Positions 11,033-23,300 of a stretch of DNA of 64,000 nt are shown here, piece by piece. Numbering within the stretch: the stretch's first letter is position 1; each line of letters opens with the position of its first letter. The translations under genes and the position numbers were made by a program. Location: assembly GCA_030374765.1 (NCBI GenBank), contig JARGXX010000025.1, forward strand, positions 1,178,001-1,242,000. The letters run 5' to 3'. Origin of the DNA: Agarophyton chilense. Lineage: Eukaryota; Rhodophyta; Florideophyceae; Gracilariales; Gracilariaceae. A model generated the notes under the pieces. It searched no databases and was not told the origin of the DNA. It saw only the letters and a program-made list of their open reading frames with translations.

Positions 11033-12029
11033 GCCGTCGATGAGGCTGAGGCCCATTTGGATCAGGTCCTAGAGGTGGAGTGGAACAGGACTCCCGGGTT
11101 CCTTTGGTATAATCATGATACAGACTCGTTCACGACAATTACGGTTACATTTACAGGGTCGGGATGACACTCGTACCTATCCCGCCAAGGCTTTGACGAA
11201 TCAACCATCGGACATTCTGCGGCATCATGTGCCTGACTATTACCCGAAGGCCATTCGTTTCGATCTCCTGTGCTTCGAGCCTGATTTGGAAGCCACGCCG
11301 ATGGTTCCTGCTGGCATTTCGGACGGAGAAACCTTCGGTGACGATCCCTTCATCCTGCCCGTGGAAGGCGTCAATCCTCCCGTCGAGTCCAATCTTGTGT
11401 TGACGACCGTTTCCCCTCCTCCAGCTCCTTCGGGCGCTGCTCCTCAGGGTGAACTCTCCTATGAGCTGCCCGTCGCCCAAGTGGACATCCTTCTTGGAGA
11501 GGTTACTGTCGCAGCCGCTAGTCCTGTAGGTGATTCGATGGCTCTGAAATCCACTGTGGGCGTCGACATTGCTCCGTCCTCTCTTTCGCCGCATTTTCTC
11601 GCTTCGGTCAATGCAGCCGCCGAGCTCCCTCATATCTGCCGTACAGTTGGTATTAATGCTTCGATGGACATCGCGACCGTGCTGAGGGAAGCTTGCTCCT
11701 AAGCACGTCTCTCGGCGCGCTACGCCACGATTGTCCAGCAGGTTCAAGATCTGGGGACGGCTATGGTCAATCTGCTGAAGCAGAATACACAAATGAGGCC
11801 CCAGAGGGTTACTGCCGACTTGGATGCCAGGTATGGTCTAAATTTGAGCGACCGGGAGGCTTTCGATGGTGACAATAGCCCCTCAGGTGAATCTTCGCCG
11901 AAGAACGGTGCTTTGCTCGCTGGTTCCGGTCCTATTGGTACAGTAGGCTCCTCGGGTGATCCTAGTTCCGATTTCGCTCTTGCAGGTTTCATTGAGGACG
12001 ACCAGGTTATTCCAGTGCCTCCCCAGTGA
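11033..12029 (+). pseudogene. LTR-B antisense ORF region (copy B2)
   Basis: This long open region runs opposite to B2 pol and ends facing it. The B3 copy at 60540-62446 encodes the same protein family: FLWYNHDTDSF here against FLWYGHDTDSF there, then a Pro/Ala-rich middle (SPPPAPSGAAPQ) and a conserved helix region with LREACS and VTADLDARYGL. It starts in mid-domain at the junction with R. The related minus-strand region next to LTR-C shares a further motif with B3. No known family is recognised and no function is claimed. Antisense ORFs past pol are known from some plant Gypsy lineages; whether this is the same kind is open. Treated as part of the fossil. Confidence 0.6.
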
Positions 12030-12359
12030 GTCCTTTTTGCGTTCGGAGTGCTTTCGCGAATCTTGAGGTCATGAAGAGGGATCTTAGGCCTCTACTAGTT
12101 AGTCAAATAAAGTAATGCTTGTACTTTTCCAAAGTCGCTCGTGTATGCCTCCAACGTGCGTGACCCCTGACGGCGTCCGAACCTTGACAGCTTCCTGAGG
12201 TCTTCCTCAGGTGTCGCCTGAGAACTGACGTTGTTCCCTGATGCGGGCGCTACGGCCGACCGTCGTGTCCGGAAGTGTATTGAAAGACGTTTTGGGAGGC
12301 TGTTTGTGTTATTCGGGCCAACGGTTGCCCCCTCCTGAAGGCTGCGCTCCGCGCTGCCG

Positions 12360-12500
12360 ATTTTTCGCCAGTAGCAGGCGATAAAATTAGCCGGAATGGT
12401 TTTGAGGATTTTGCAAAGTGTCTTCCTTTGGAGTATAGCCAAACCAACGGATGCGATAGCGCATTATCGCATCTTCTCCCCGACTGGCGGAGATGATTCG
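12360..12500 (-). pseudogene. LTR-B chromodomain (copy B2)
   Basis: The minus-strand sequence matches the better kept copy in B3 (about 62775-62925), which reads RYRVRWFGYTPEEDTW, a chromodomain core with the aromatic WFGY turn and the EEDTW cap. It lies at the end of pol, as in LTR-A. In the family it is thought to direct integration to chromatin. Fossil. Confidence 0.65.
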
Positions 12501-12969
12501 TTCAATAACGTATTCCTGTTGGTATTCCTCCTCCGGAAGGAGAGTGTGGTCCAGAGAGGCGAATCCACGGGAGTCGGTTCAGAGAGATGCGTCATCGTCA
12601 TTGGCATTGACTAATCGGTCCGTGGGAACAGTCGGGTCCGCGGATTTTGCCTTAGGAGCTGTGGGGACCTGAGCCTCGGTCTGAGGTCGGGGTGATTCTG
12701 TTGGGCCAGGGGACTGGGTTTTTGGTGAATCGGGGGAGCTGGGAGCTTGTGTCACCCGATCAATCGATACGGTGTCCTGTAGGCCGTCGATTAGTAATGT
12801 AATGGTATGTTGATTGGCCTTAAGAACTTTGTATTGTCCCAGAGATCGGGAGAAGAGCTTCCCCGTAGTGTCCTCGAAGTGCTCACTATCCCTCGGTGGC
12901 CGGTCCAGTTAAACCATTTCTCCTTTCCCAAAGGTCGGTGTGTTCCGAACGGCCTTGTCGAAAGTGACC

Positions 12970-13830
12970 TTTTAACGCCGTTGGGCTTTGGTGAGTATAG
13001 TTTCAGTCGATTCGATAATGCTGTCGATGCGTCGGCGCGAGTAGTGTTTCGCCTTAGTATGAGTCATTCCTTCGGTTATGTTTTGGAGTATAATTGACTC
13101 CTGAAGGTAAACAGCTATCGGCGGTGGCAATCTCGTGAGCGTTAAATCAAAAGGTGTTGTCCCCGTGGAAGCGTGTACTTGAGTGTTGTAGGCATAAAAC
13201 GGTGGCTCAACGTAGTAGTCCCAGTCCAATTGGTGCTACGATACGTATTGTGCCAATCGGTCCAGAAGGGTACGGTTGAAGCGATCGGCCTGGCCATTGC
13301 TTTGCGGGTGTTATGCCGTTATGGTTACATGTTTGGTACATAAGGAAGCACAAACGTGCGAAAAGAATTTGGATACAAACTAGCTGCCATTATCTGTAAG
13401 GAGGTAGACTGGTATTCCATAGGGATATTCCCAGTGGGACAAGAATGCCGTGGCGACATCTGTGGCTGTTGTCTTTTCTAGAGGTAGGGCTCAGGTAAGT
13501 TCGGTAAACTTTTCGGTTATTACCAAGGCAAACCCTTTCCGATGGGACGACGTGGGCAAAGGTCTTATTATATACATCGCGACGAATTCCATCGGCTCTG
13601 CAGCGAAGAAAAGTTTCAATTTGTTCTGATGGTTGGCGCAATATCCTCGGATTTGTCCCCACGAAGTGCAGTTCCGTGCGGTTTGCCATAGGTCCTGCGC
13701 CATTAGTGGCCAGTAGAAGAACTTCCTTAGGGTCTGGTACATTCGCCCGCCTCCAGGGTGACCAGCCAAGCGAGGAAAATGGGCGAGGTATAGGAATCGC
13801 ATCCTCAGTGATCCTGGTACTACCCGTTGG
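12970..13830 (-). pseudogene. LTR-B integrase region (copy B2)
   Basis: The zinc-binding part is visible as HFPRLAGHPGGGRMYQTL and FFYWPL, and a later part as FYAYNTQVHASTGTTPFDL, typical of the Ty3/Gypsy integrase core end. The middle is badly decayed. Order and orientation agree with the rest of B2. Fossil. Confidence 0.78.
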
Positions 13831-14044
13831 AGTGCGCCATCCAGTGGTTCGTGGCGACACAGTAGTCCTAAACGGTCGTAGTCGAATAGGAATGCAGGGT
13901 TTTCTACTAAGTGGGCCTTTTCCTTGCATTAATCGTCTTCGACCTGCGCCTTTAAGAGCTCCTCAATAGGTATAGGGAGGAGTTCTTTTCCTCTTGGGTT
14001 TTTACATTAACCAGAGGTGGTGTCGAATTGGGTGGTACTGTCTC

Positions 14045-15360
14045 TCAGTCCAATGAGTAGACTTCATTCTCCTTTACCGCAGGATCATCCATTTTGACCG
14101 TACCCATAAGGTAATCCATTTCCGTATTATCCTGAGGTCCATCATCGGTGAAGGGAGTAGAAATGAGTTCGTCCAATGGCGTTTCATCAGTTCTGTCTGT
14201 AATGATTCGCGAGAAGGCATCTGCGGCCTCGTTCTTGATGCCTGGCCTATAGTTTATATCATAGTAATACTCTGACAGCCTAAGGCGCAAACGAGCGAGG
14301 CGACTTGGTGCGTCGGTCAAATTGAGTAACCAGCGAAGTGAATCGTGGTCTGTTCTAAGGTTGAACCTAGTTTCCTCAAGGTATGGTCGGCTTGTTAATG
14401 CAGACCATACTATGGCGAGACATTCCTTTTCGGTAGTACTGTAGTTTCGCTCCGCGCTGGTGAGCGTTCTGCTCCAGTATCCATTAGGTCGATGATCCTT
14501 TGATGAATCTTGTTCCAGTAGCAATGCACATCTTACCTGGGCATCAAAAGCGTCTGTGTCCAAGACAAAGGGCCTATTGGGTTTTGGTAAAGCCAGTATG
14601 GGTGGGTTCAGCTATTTGTCTTTTAGAGTCTGAAATGTCTGATATTGGTCCTCGGTAAGGCATTCAAACTCCGAAGGTGTTTCCTTCCTCAATATTGCGT
14701 TGATAGGGGCTGGATTTTTAGCAAATCCTTGGACGAAACGTCGGTAAACATTGCACGAGCCCAAAAAGGATCCTAGTTCCGTGTAGGTTTTGAAAGTTTT
14801 AGCCTGGCTGATCGCATCCGTGGTCCGTTTGGCTACCTTTAACTTTCCTGGAAGGACGACGTGACCGATGTAGTTCACTAAGGCCTGATAGAAGGCGCAT
14901 TTGCAGAGTTTCAATGTTACTCCGGCATCCTGTAGAATTGTTAGCACTGTCCTAACGTGGAAAATGTGTTCCTTCAGGGTTCGTGAGAAGATTATTACGC
15001 AATTTCAATAGACGAAGGCGAATTTCCATTTAGTTTTGGACTGTATGATGTCCATTACCCGTTTGAAGGTCGCTGGCGCATTTTTGAAATCAAAGGGCAT
15101 ACGAGTAAATCTGAACAGACCTTCAATGGTGGTGAAAGTTTTCAGCCCTCTCGCATTCTCAGCCATAGAGATTTTCTAATATCCGGAATTAGCGTCCAGT
15201 ATGGTGAATACGGCTGCTTCACCTAAAGAATCTACAGAGTCATCCATACGGGGTATCGGGTATTAGTCCCTCTTGGTTACTGCGTTCAGCTTTCTATAAT
15301 CAACACAGAACCTGACGGAGCCGTCCTTCTTCGCCGCGAAGACAATGGAACTTGTCCATT
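14045..15360 (-). pseudogene. LTR-B reverse transcriptase and RNase H region (copy B2)
   Basis: The RNase H part shows NYSTTEKECLAIVWSAL, LRTDHDSLRWLLNLT and NEAADAFSRI. The connection part before it shows VTLKLCKCAFYQ, YIGHVVLPGKL and FLGSCNVYRRFV. The reverse transcriptase core at about 14950-15360 is recognisable in several blocks of the minus-strand translation but strongly decayed. Closest in kind to LTR-A among the elements here. Fossil. Confidence 0.82.
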
Positions 15361-15959
15361 AGGATTGGTTAGGAGGCCCCGGCTCTGTGACGTGAGCTTT
15401 GCGCATTTTGCCCATCTGGTCGGCGACAATTTCTATACCCTTCAGGCCTGTACGGTATGGGTGCTGGAAATGTGGTCTAGCATCATCCCGAAGGTCAGAG
15501 CCTGTTTGGGCGCATGTCCATTACTCCATTGGCCATCAAGGTGAGGTGCTTAGAACCGTTTTCGGGTGGTTCTGTATCGCCACGAGACCTGAGGACTGGG
15601 AATGGATCGATACGGTGATTTGGGTCATCGGGGGTATCGTTATGGCTTTCGATAAGCGAACCTTATTCGACTTAGTATCTTCGGAGATAACTGCTCGTTT
15701 GAGATTAGCTTCTGGCCCTGGGGCGGAACCAACTATGCAGATGGAAGGCGCGTGGTAGAATGCAACTTTTCTAAGGCCTATATGAATAGCCTTAATGTAT
15801 CAATCGATGAAGGAGGTCCCTAGGATTGCGTCAGCACCCATGTTAGGTCAAACAAGGAACCACGAGCGGACTCTGAATCGTCCTCAGTGTATGTAAAGTG
15901 GTACTATCCCTTTAATGTCCATTGGTCTACGTGATGCATCGGTAATCCTGGGGGAATTA

Positions 15960-16060
15960 TTTCCCTGAAAGAATTCTTGCCAACCCAGTGGTAGTAGCTT
16001 AGAATGGACAAAGTTGGGACCAGCTCCTGTGTCTGATACGGCTGTGGCCACTCGAGAGTG
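15960..16060 (-). pseudogene. LTR-B protease motif (copy B2)
   Basis: SDTGAGPNFVHSKLLP carries the D-T-G-A active-site signature of retroelement aspartic proteases and is close to the same motif in LTR-A and LTR-C. It lies between gag and reverse transcriptase on the minus strand. Fossil. Confidence 0.78.
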
Positions 16061-16249
16061 GTTGGAACAAAGTCCCACGGTTACTCGAGCTGTTCAGTTC
16101 TCTTTCCTGAGGATACAGACAGGGTCGTTACTGTGTTCAAATTATGGTCCAACCTGAGTTCTCTATGCTGGGTGGTTGGTATTGGGGGGTTCAGAGCTCT
16201 TTGGCTCATGACTGTCCAATTGGTTGAGGCAGGGGCTTAAAAAGGGAGG

Positions 16250-18330
16250 ATTTGCCTCGCGTCGACCCTCTAAGAGTTTTCCGGTGGGGTTTCCGTTTCT
16301 TCCTGAGGATAAAAATCCTTTTCGAGGTCATCCGTAGGAACTATAATGGCGTGGACCTGTGGGGCTTTGATCGGAGTGTCCGGAAGCGTGGCATAGTGGG
16401 AGCTTCCAGGTATTCCTGTGGCTCGTTGATGTGCCCTGTTGATTATTCCCTCGGATCTTTTCACCTTGTAATTCTCTTCCCTTAGGACTAGAAGATGTTT
16501 GCGAGCATCCTCAGGCAGACCCCTCGTGCATTCACAGAGTTGGCCCATGGAAAGGCAGCGGAAACAAGCCCTTGGTCAGCGACCAAAAACCTCATTGTGG
16601 AGTAGAAGGGGGGTTTACTTGGGTGTGGGTGGTCCAATGGTTGCTGTAATTCCCTGGGAAGTATATGATGGGGGGCCAGACGGAGGGGCACTGAAATGAA
16701 CCGCGCGGATATCTTCCTAGTCGGCATAATGGAGTGATGAATCCATGTCCAATTCCGTGGAGCTAGCCAAATGGGCTGGGTTTGGTTTACGCAATGGAGT
16801 CGCGTGTCCTCTGGATATATCAGCATTGCGCGTGGAAGTCCTGTATGGTTTTCCGTAACCTTCGGCGTAGGTGACGAGTCGTTGGAAGGAGTAATGTGGG
16901 TTTTCCGTGTGGTAATTACGGAAATGTGTCCTAACAGCAGGTAGTAATCCCATGATGAAAATACGTTTGAGCCGTTTTTCGGAGAATACGTTTCCACATC
17001 GGTAAGCCTTCTTCCATATGTGGTTTGCAAAAGCCGATTCGGTTATGTTGGAGCTCTGCCTAAAAGATATTACTTCCTGGTAGGCATCCATTATAACGTC
17101 ATCTGTGGCATAGGTTCCCAAGAAATAATGAACAACCTGAGGGTATGACCTGAGGAGCTCACGGTCTCGAGCATCCAAGAGGTCAGATGTACCAGATATC
17201 TTCGAAACCACTCCGTCATGCGCCTGTCCCTGTGGAGAAGAATTGGAAAAGGTACAGAGCGGCGCCCTCGTGGACACCGTGCTGATCACAGGCGGTACGG
17301 AAAAAACTAAGAAACCTAAGGACAGCAATGGGATCGGAACCCGAGAACTTGTCCGTAATGGTTAGTTGCATCCGTTTGGCCCATTTGGCGACTCTTCGAG
17401 CCACAAAAACAGAATTTTTTGCAGGCCGGTCGGCCAATCGGGAATTCAGGTAGTCTAGAACGATAAGAAAAAGTTCGTTGGATGTTGTTAGGGGTTGAAG
17501 GCCTCGAACGGCAGCCTCATCCTCTTCCGAGTCGATCGTTTCGATTGAGTCCCAAGCGAAATCACTGGTGCCCGAATGGTCTCTTTTTTTACTCTTTCTG
17601 TTCTATTTTCTCCTGCGGTTACTTCGTTCCTTTCCAGCAGAATGGGGACCAAAAGGATCGATCTCTATATCAGATCTAATGGAGCCCTGAGGTCGCTGTC
17701 TCTCATATTGTCCTTTGAGTCGATCAATCTGAATCTCTTCTAGACGCGGAGCTTCTCTTCTGCTCCTAGATTGTCTTTCCATTGGATATTATTTATGGTG
17801 TTCCCGGCGAGGGGCGGGTAATACCGCCACTCCTGGGGGTTCGGTAGAGGATTACCATATGGAAACCGGATGCTTGACTTTTGGAGTGGTCCTCGGGAAC
17901 GCATTGCCTGGCTGGCTAGTGACTGCTCCTTGAACGGCCTGTAGGAAGGAGTCTATGAATAATTCAGACTCCGTTACCTTAGGGATTATTTGCGTAATGA
18001 GGTAATCCGTATGGTCAGCGATCGCCGTAGCGGGTCGCATGTCCACAATGGAATCCACATGGTTTGAGCAGAGCTCACGGAGACGGGGCCAGAGAAGGTC
18101 GGAAAGCCCTGCGGGCTTGTTCTGTCTAATTCCTTCGGTCTGGTGGGGTTCTCCTTGGGGTGCCCCTGGCCTGGAGGTGGCCCTGGTGAGGCTTTCTCGT
18201 AAACGCCCTGCCACCGTGGGTTCCCGGCGAATCCTTTCAGGGTTATCCATGGGGGTCAGTGCTTCTTGTGGTTGGCTTCTCGTGCTCCTGCGGTCGCTCA
18301 CGGCATCAACCTGGGGGCCGGGCGACATCG
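16250..18330 (-). pseudogene. LTR-B gag region (copy B2)
   Basis: The N-terminal part (about 17852-18328) is rich in Arg and Pro and has an ATAIADHTDYLITQIIPKV helix region; B1 carries the same part at 1-713. The middle (about 16717-17330) has a retrotransposon gag capsid-like pattern, with DVIMDAYQEVISFRQ and YRCGNVFSEKRL, similar in layout to LTR-A gag. Position next to the leader supports gag. Fossil. Confidence 0.7.
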
Positions 18331-18510
18331 TCAGCGTTGCAGTCGCAACCTGTTCTGCGGTAGGAGTCCTATGGTCTGTTCAGTTGGGTGTGTTTCCTGC
18401 ATCCATGATGGCGGTTGCTTCTGTACTTGTGGTCCGTTGGGGAATTAAACCGAAGTCTAGAATCCGTATATTTCTTCTTTCCAGTGTTCAGCTCAAGTAT
18501 ACCTAAGGTA

Positions 18511-18528
18511 TTCTAAGTCGGGAGACCA
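18511..18528 (-). other. Primer-binding site of LTR-B (copy B2)
   Basis: On the minus strand it reads TGGTCTCCCGACTTAGAA, 3 nt from the LTR, identical to the site of LTR-A at 1380-1397. It fixes the orientation of the 18532-18947 LTR as the 5' LTR of minus-strand B2 and not of plus-strand LTR-C. Confidence 0.75.
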
Positions 18529-18531
18529 AAA

Positions 18532-18947
18532 TGTAACGCAATGACTGGGGTGTCAGCGTACTGGTCTTAACCTGATGTAGCGTGGTAGAGCGGGTCCTAA
18601 GGTCCGTATCCTGGACGGTGGCACTCCCTGAGTACTTGGTGCAATGGGCTGGCGTTTACTGCGTAGTCCTACAGGTTGGAGCTACGGAAACGATGGCTTG
18701 AAGACCATTTGATGGAACAATAGTACCAAAGAGTGTAATTTAGTATCCTGACGGTGCCTCCCTGATTTTAAGGGAGTAGCGCCCCTCGAGCCAAGTAAAA
18801 ATCAATGGCAAGGTGCTGGGATTTCCCTTGCCCTGTAAAGCTATTTTACCACACTGAATAAAATAAAATAATTCTCTAAATTTGTCCAGCTGATGTCGAC
18901 CAGTCCACGTGGCATCTGTAAGATACCTCAGGCCCTGGCGGCTTACA
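18532..18947 (-). repeat. 5' LTR of LTR-B copy B2 (416 bp)
   Basis: On the plus strand it runs TGTAACGC...GGCTTACA, with TGTAA/TTACA inverted ends. Related LTRs are at 9761-10175 and 41226-41641; the latter differs from this one at about 53 positions by eye (about 13%). It also marks the left edge of segment S copy 1. Confidence 0.85.
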
Positions 18948-20389
18948 AGACACTACCTCAATCGTTTTACCTTCACAAAAATCTCTCGGTAAGTTCACAA
19001 CTGACGGATCAGTTGAGGCGAGGACAAATCCAGATATCTCTTTAATACCTAGAGATCGAAGACACTTGGAATATTCAAAAAATGTGGCGGTTACTTCCAA
19101 GATAAATACTTACAGCCATTCACGAACAAACTAACGGTGTTGTTTACATATATATTAATATAGAACCCAGTTGAAGGGGGAATTCTTTCGCATCGTTGCG
19201 GATCCAAGACGATACCTCTTCAAACAAATCAGATACAAGGAAGCTTTCAATTCTATAAATCGTGCCTTTGTGTAATTCAAGAAAGAATCTCCTTCTCCTA
19301 TATTCCAAGACAAAATTAGACGTTGACTTTAAAAGGTGCATAACGGGTTGAGAGGCACGCATGCGATGCAGGTCGCTTCTTAGTTGCCGCTATCGTGTAA
19401 TTCGTATTTGCATGTGGCCCATCACTCCCTAAAAACAACGAATATGGCCCAAATACGGCCGAGAGGTGGACGAAATATGGGCGTTCACGGCGATAATCTG
19501 TGAGAAAACATGACTATCGATGATGGGCGTGTCTTGTTGAGCTGGACGGCCGTATTTCGGCCGTATTTCGGCCCTGTTTCGGACTGTTTCTGAACAAGAA
19601 GATTTTCACAACTTTATTAGTTTTACGTTCCCACAGGTCTTAGACCTAAACGCTCTTATTTTGTCTCCGTCGCGGCCATATTTGGACCATATTCTGTGTT
19701 CGGAGGGCCATCCAGAGATCTCCGAAGAACTCATTTACGCGTACCCAAGCTATTCATTGAATTTTTTAAAAAAATGAATATAAAACCATCTTAACATATT
19801 GCAGCTCGTCGTGCATATGTCACGAACCTGGAACGTGTACTTGTCTGCGCTTGGTTTGGAAGAAGGAAGCAGTACCGGCGCTGTTGCTTGTTCTGAGCTA
19901 ATCTGTAGCTTTTACTTCATACGAAAGCTGGATGCTGCTAGATTTTACACGCCAGTCCCCCCATTTGATCCATTATGGGTAAAAAGATGTAAAAAGCAAA
20001 GATCGAGGGGATAGGTAGCCTTAAGTACAATACAGATGTCAGAAAACATAATCATTGTAATTGCCTTTTCGGCAAATAGTGAAGTCTGCGTTTGCAAATA
20101 ATGAGTAGGTTTTCAGCAAGCCTAAGTAGAAAGACGTCTTGAAAAAAACGGTAAAATCGAATTGCTCTTCGATATGTATTGAAGATCCAATCCTGACTTC
20201 TATTCAATGGATGATGTTTGTTATGTGCGAAACATGTGCGAAGTTACTAATATGGGTCTATACCAATGGAAGTCGAATGATTGTAAATGTTCTGGTTTAT
20301 AGCGAAACAGACGTCTATGTTATCATAAACATATGTACAGAACAAGAAGTTAAGAATAATTTGAAATGATACGATAACAACTATTCTTC
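18948..20389. other. Left non-coding part of segment S, copy 1
   Basis: No gene is recognised. Short minus-strand frames at 18876-19100 and 19144-19362 stay open in both S copies, with a shared LEYRRRRFFLELHKGTIYRI stretch, but about a quarter of their residues differ between copies, so I do not call them genes. At 19448-19461 and about 19548-19561 lie near-perfect 14-bp inverted repeats (CCCAAATACGGCCG), and the second arm is followed by an extra GGCCGTATTTC unit that copy 2 lacks. Confidence 0.5.
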
Positions 20390-23300
20390 CAATCAAGTAC
20401 ATCGTCTCCTAGAATCTATGAGCTTTGTTGCAGTGGACCAATTCAGCGAACTTCTGAAGGAATTGAAAAGAAGAATCAGTAAACAAATAATCCTGAAAAA
20501 GGACGTGCCTGGATCATGAACAAAAGAAAGTGATAATGCACAAAACGGAAAAGGAAAATTGCACACTACGCTTACTCTGCTGCCTCCGAATCCGTTCAGA
20601 CTAAAGATAAATAAACTAAGAAGAACATTCATCGAACAATTAAATTCTAAGTAGAGCAGAATAAGCAACAAGGAAAAACAACGCATGAACATAGACGCCA
20701 ATGGAGATGACCAAAGTCCATCACAGGGTTCGGTCAATGATTCTGAATCACTACTAACTGAAAAGGTTATCACAGCAGCTCAGAATATTGCATTTGATAT
20801 GATATACAACGTTGATAGTCGGTGAGTCGTGACCATGGATCTCATTTACATGGTTCTCAATAATAAGAAAAAGTAGTAATTGATGAAACCCACTTGTTCT
20901 TGTTTCAGTGTTTCCAAATAATTTACTACTTGATTTAAGCTTACAGTCTTTCGTGGGAAAATATTTCAATGCTGAAGAGAATTGCAGACGTTATAGAGCA
21001 TTAAGAAATGGGGGACAACTGTTGTGATGAACCAAGCTATGAAAAACATCCGAACAATTATGGATAGAGTCCAATTACATTTATTCCTATCACCAAGAAT
21101 GTCAGTGATAAGCTTTCAATACCTAAGGCGGTTGAAGATGTTGATAAAAATCACCTTCTTGAAAAAAAGACGAAGATATCGAGCACCATGACAGCCACAA
21201 GTACGGCATAAGAAAGAGCTGCACTCGCCTTTATTTCTTCTGTGGAAGTACTATCATATGCTCCCTCAAACATAGTAACTATAGGGTAAACATCACTCTT
21301 GGGTTTACTACTAGGCATTTGGTTCTATTTGTTACCGTGCTGGATACAGGAGCGGGACCCAATCTGGTGAATGCGAGACTACTACCACCAAGGTTGTTGG
21401 ACAGTATAAAGCCCTGCACATTGCAGAACCAACTCGTGGATACTGACAATAGAACTCTTTCACTGAGTGGTTATCTTACCCTTATGGTCATAGTAAAAAA
21501 CGGAAGGTAAGAGTCCGCTTTATTGTGATCAACCAACTGGAAACAGCCTGTATCCTGGGGGCACTGTTTATCGACCGCCATTTCCGGGGTATTTTTTCCG
21601 GATCCCATATGGTACTTTTCAACAATGGACCACGAATTTCCATTATTGTTAAGCGCAGAGAACCTCAGAAACAGAACACCAGGCGGGAGGGTGCAAACCA
21701 ACCAGCGGGTACAATGTCCTATAAGGTCCGGTTAGCCCGTAAGGTATGCATTCCACCTTCCCACCAAATTGTCGTACAAGTCACATCCTTGCGACCAGGT
21801 ATGGTATCAATTCAGAACCATGCCAAGTTCGTGGATAACAAAAGACCTTATTGGCAAATAGAATTGTCGAAAACATACCGAACAAACAGTTCAAGGTATA
21901 CCCAAATAAGTTCAGCAACCACCTTGTAGAAACCCCCAAAAATACCGATATCGGCTTAGCGCTCCAGGGGCTAGATCACATCTTCACAATGTAACTAACA
22001 TGATCTCACGTAGACGTAAACGATAAGGAGGAGGAGGCGAGGGAGAATGAAAACCAGAAGGTAAAGGAAAACGCCAAAAACAGAGAGAAGACCGACACCG
22101 ACATGGAATTGGATGAAATGAAGAACTGGAGAGAGGAAGTAACCATAGGCCTTAAGTGTGAAAGAAACCGAAAAAGGATACTCTCTCCAATAGAATTGTT
22201 CGAAACCATGTGGTCCGGACGGCTGGGTATGAGAGAAGCAACCCAGTGCCGCCCAGACTTGGCGTAAGGCGCCAAGTCTATTCATCAACAACCATACCAG
22301 GCCGGTCGAAACGTCAGTAAGGTAAAAGTACAGGAGGTGCAGAGAATGATCCGTGAAGGTGTGATTGAACCCCCCAAATGCAGAATGGGCAAGTCCCATG
22401 GTGCTTGTGCAAAATCTAGGAGAATTCCAAATGCGGTTCTGTATCGACTATCAAAAGTTGAATGCCGTTACGGTAAGAGGCTCTTATCCGATAACACGAT
22501 TGGATAAATGCCTCGATTCCCTAGAAGATGCAAATATATACACAACACTGGATTCCAACTATGGTTATTGGCAAATAGAAATACCTGAGAAAGAAAGAGA
22601 TAAGACCGCGTTCACCTGTCACGCTGGTCTCTACCGATACCGGGGAATGCATTTTGGCCTACGCAATGCGCCAGCAACCTTCCAATGGGCTCTTCACATT
22701 ATACCGTCGAATTTAAGATGGAAAACCGCATTGGCGCATATAGACGACGTGGTGATCTACTCCAAACCATGAAAGAGCACCACGAGAACGTTCGTACCGT
22801 ACTGGATCTCATGAGAAGAGCTAGAGTAACTCTGAATTTAAGGAAGTGCATGTTCTTTGATCAGAAGGTGGAGTATCTCAAGTACACAATCAACCCAAAA
22901 AAACTCCAAGTAGCCAAACGAAATCTCAGAGTACTACAAGAAACGAATATCCCTTCAAACCATACGGAAATACGCTCCTTAACAGGTTTCTGCAACGTCC
23001 CGCGCAGTTTATCAAAGGCGTTGCAAAGATAGTAGGCCCTCTGAACTGACGACTCCAAAAAGAACAACCAAAAAGGTTGGTTTATCTAGAATACGACGAA
23101 CTGGACGCCTTCCATCTCTTGAAAGCGGCGCTGCGTTCACCTCCTATATTGGCATTACCGAAGCGGGAAAGCCCTACATATTGGATACAGATGCCTCAGA
23201 AGCCCAGATTGGTTGCTGTCTAATGCAGGAGCAGGACGATCAATAAAGGGCACCAATTGGTTATTGGATCCGAGAGCTCACAGAGACGAGCATTTTTATG

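Larger units (their letters stand above)
11033..18947 (-). mobile_element. LTR-B copy B2: chromodomain Ty3/Gypsy fossil with opposite-strand ORF
   Basis: Read on the minus strand it has 5' LTR (18532-18947), primer-binding site (18511-18528), gag (about 16250-18330), protease (about 15960-16060), reverse transcriptase (about 14950-15360), RNase H (about 14090-14560), integrase (about 12970-13830) and chromodomain (about 12360-12500). A plus-strand ORF region (11033-12029) follows pol tail-to-tail. No 3' LTR is found; the left end meets repeat R at 11033, so the copy is truncated there and cannot be dated by LTR comparison. It is heavily broken, with well over ten breaks, and looks older than LTR-A. 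Confidence 0.88.

Noticed and set aside
18532-18947. Reading this LTR as the 5' LTR of plus-strand LTR-C
   Set aside because: The primer-binding site lies on its left side in minus orientation, next to B2 gag; nothing like a primer site follows on the right.
18876-19362. Two short minus-strand frames open in both S copies
   Set aside because: About a quarter or more of residues differ between copies at about 12% base difference, so there is no sign of protein-level constraint, and one frame runs into the LTR.
20393-20773. 126-codon hydrophobic minus-strand frame, also at 43066-43446
   Set aside because: It is antisense to the LTR-C gag-like region, and its hydrophobic look comes from Glu/Lys/Asn-rich codons on the plus strand.
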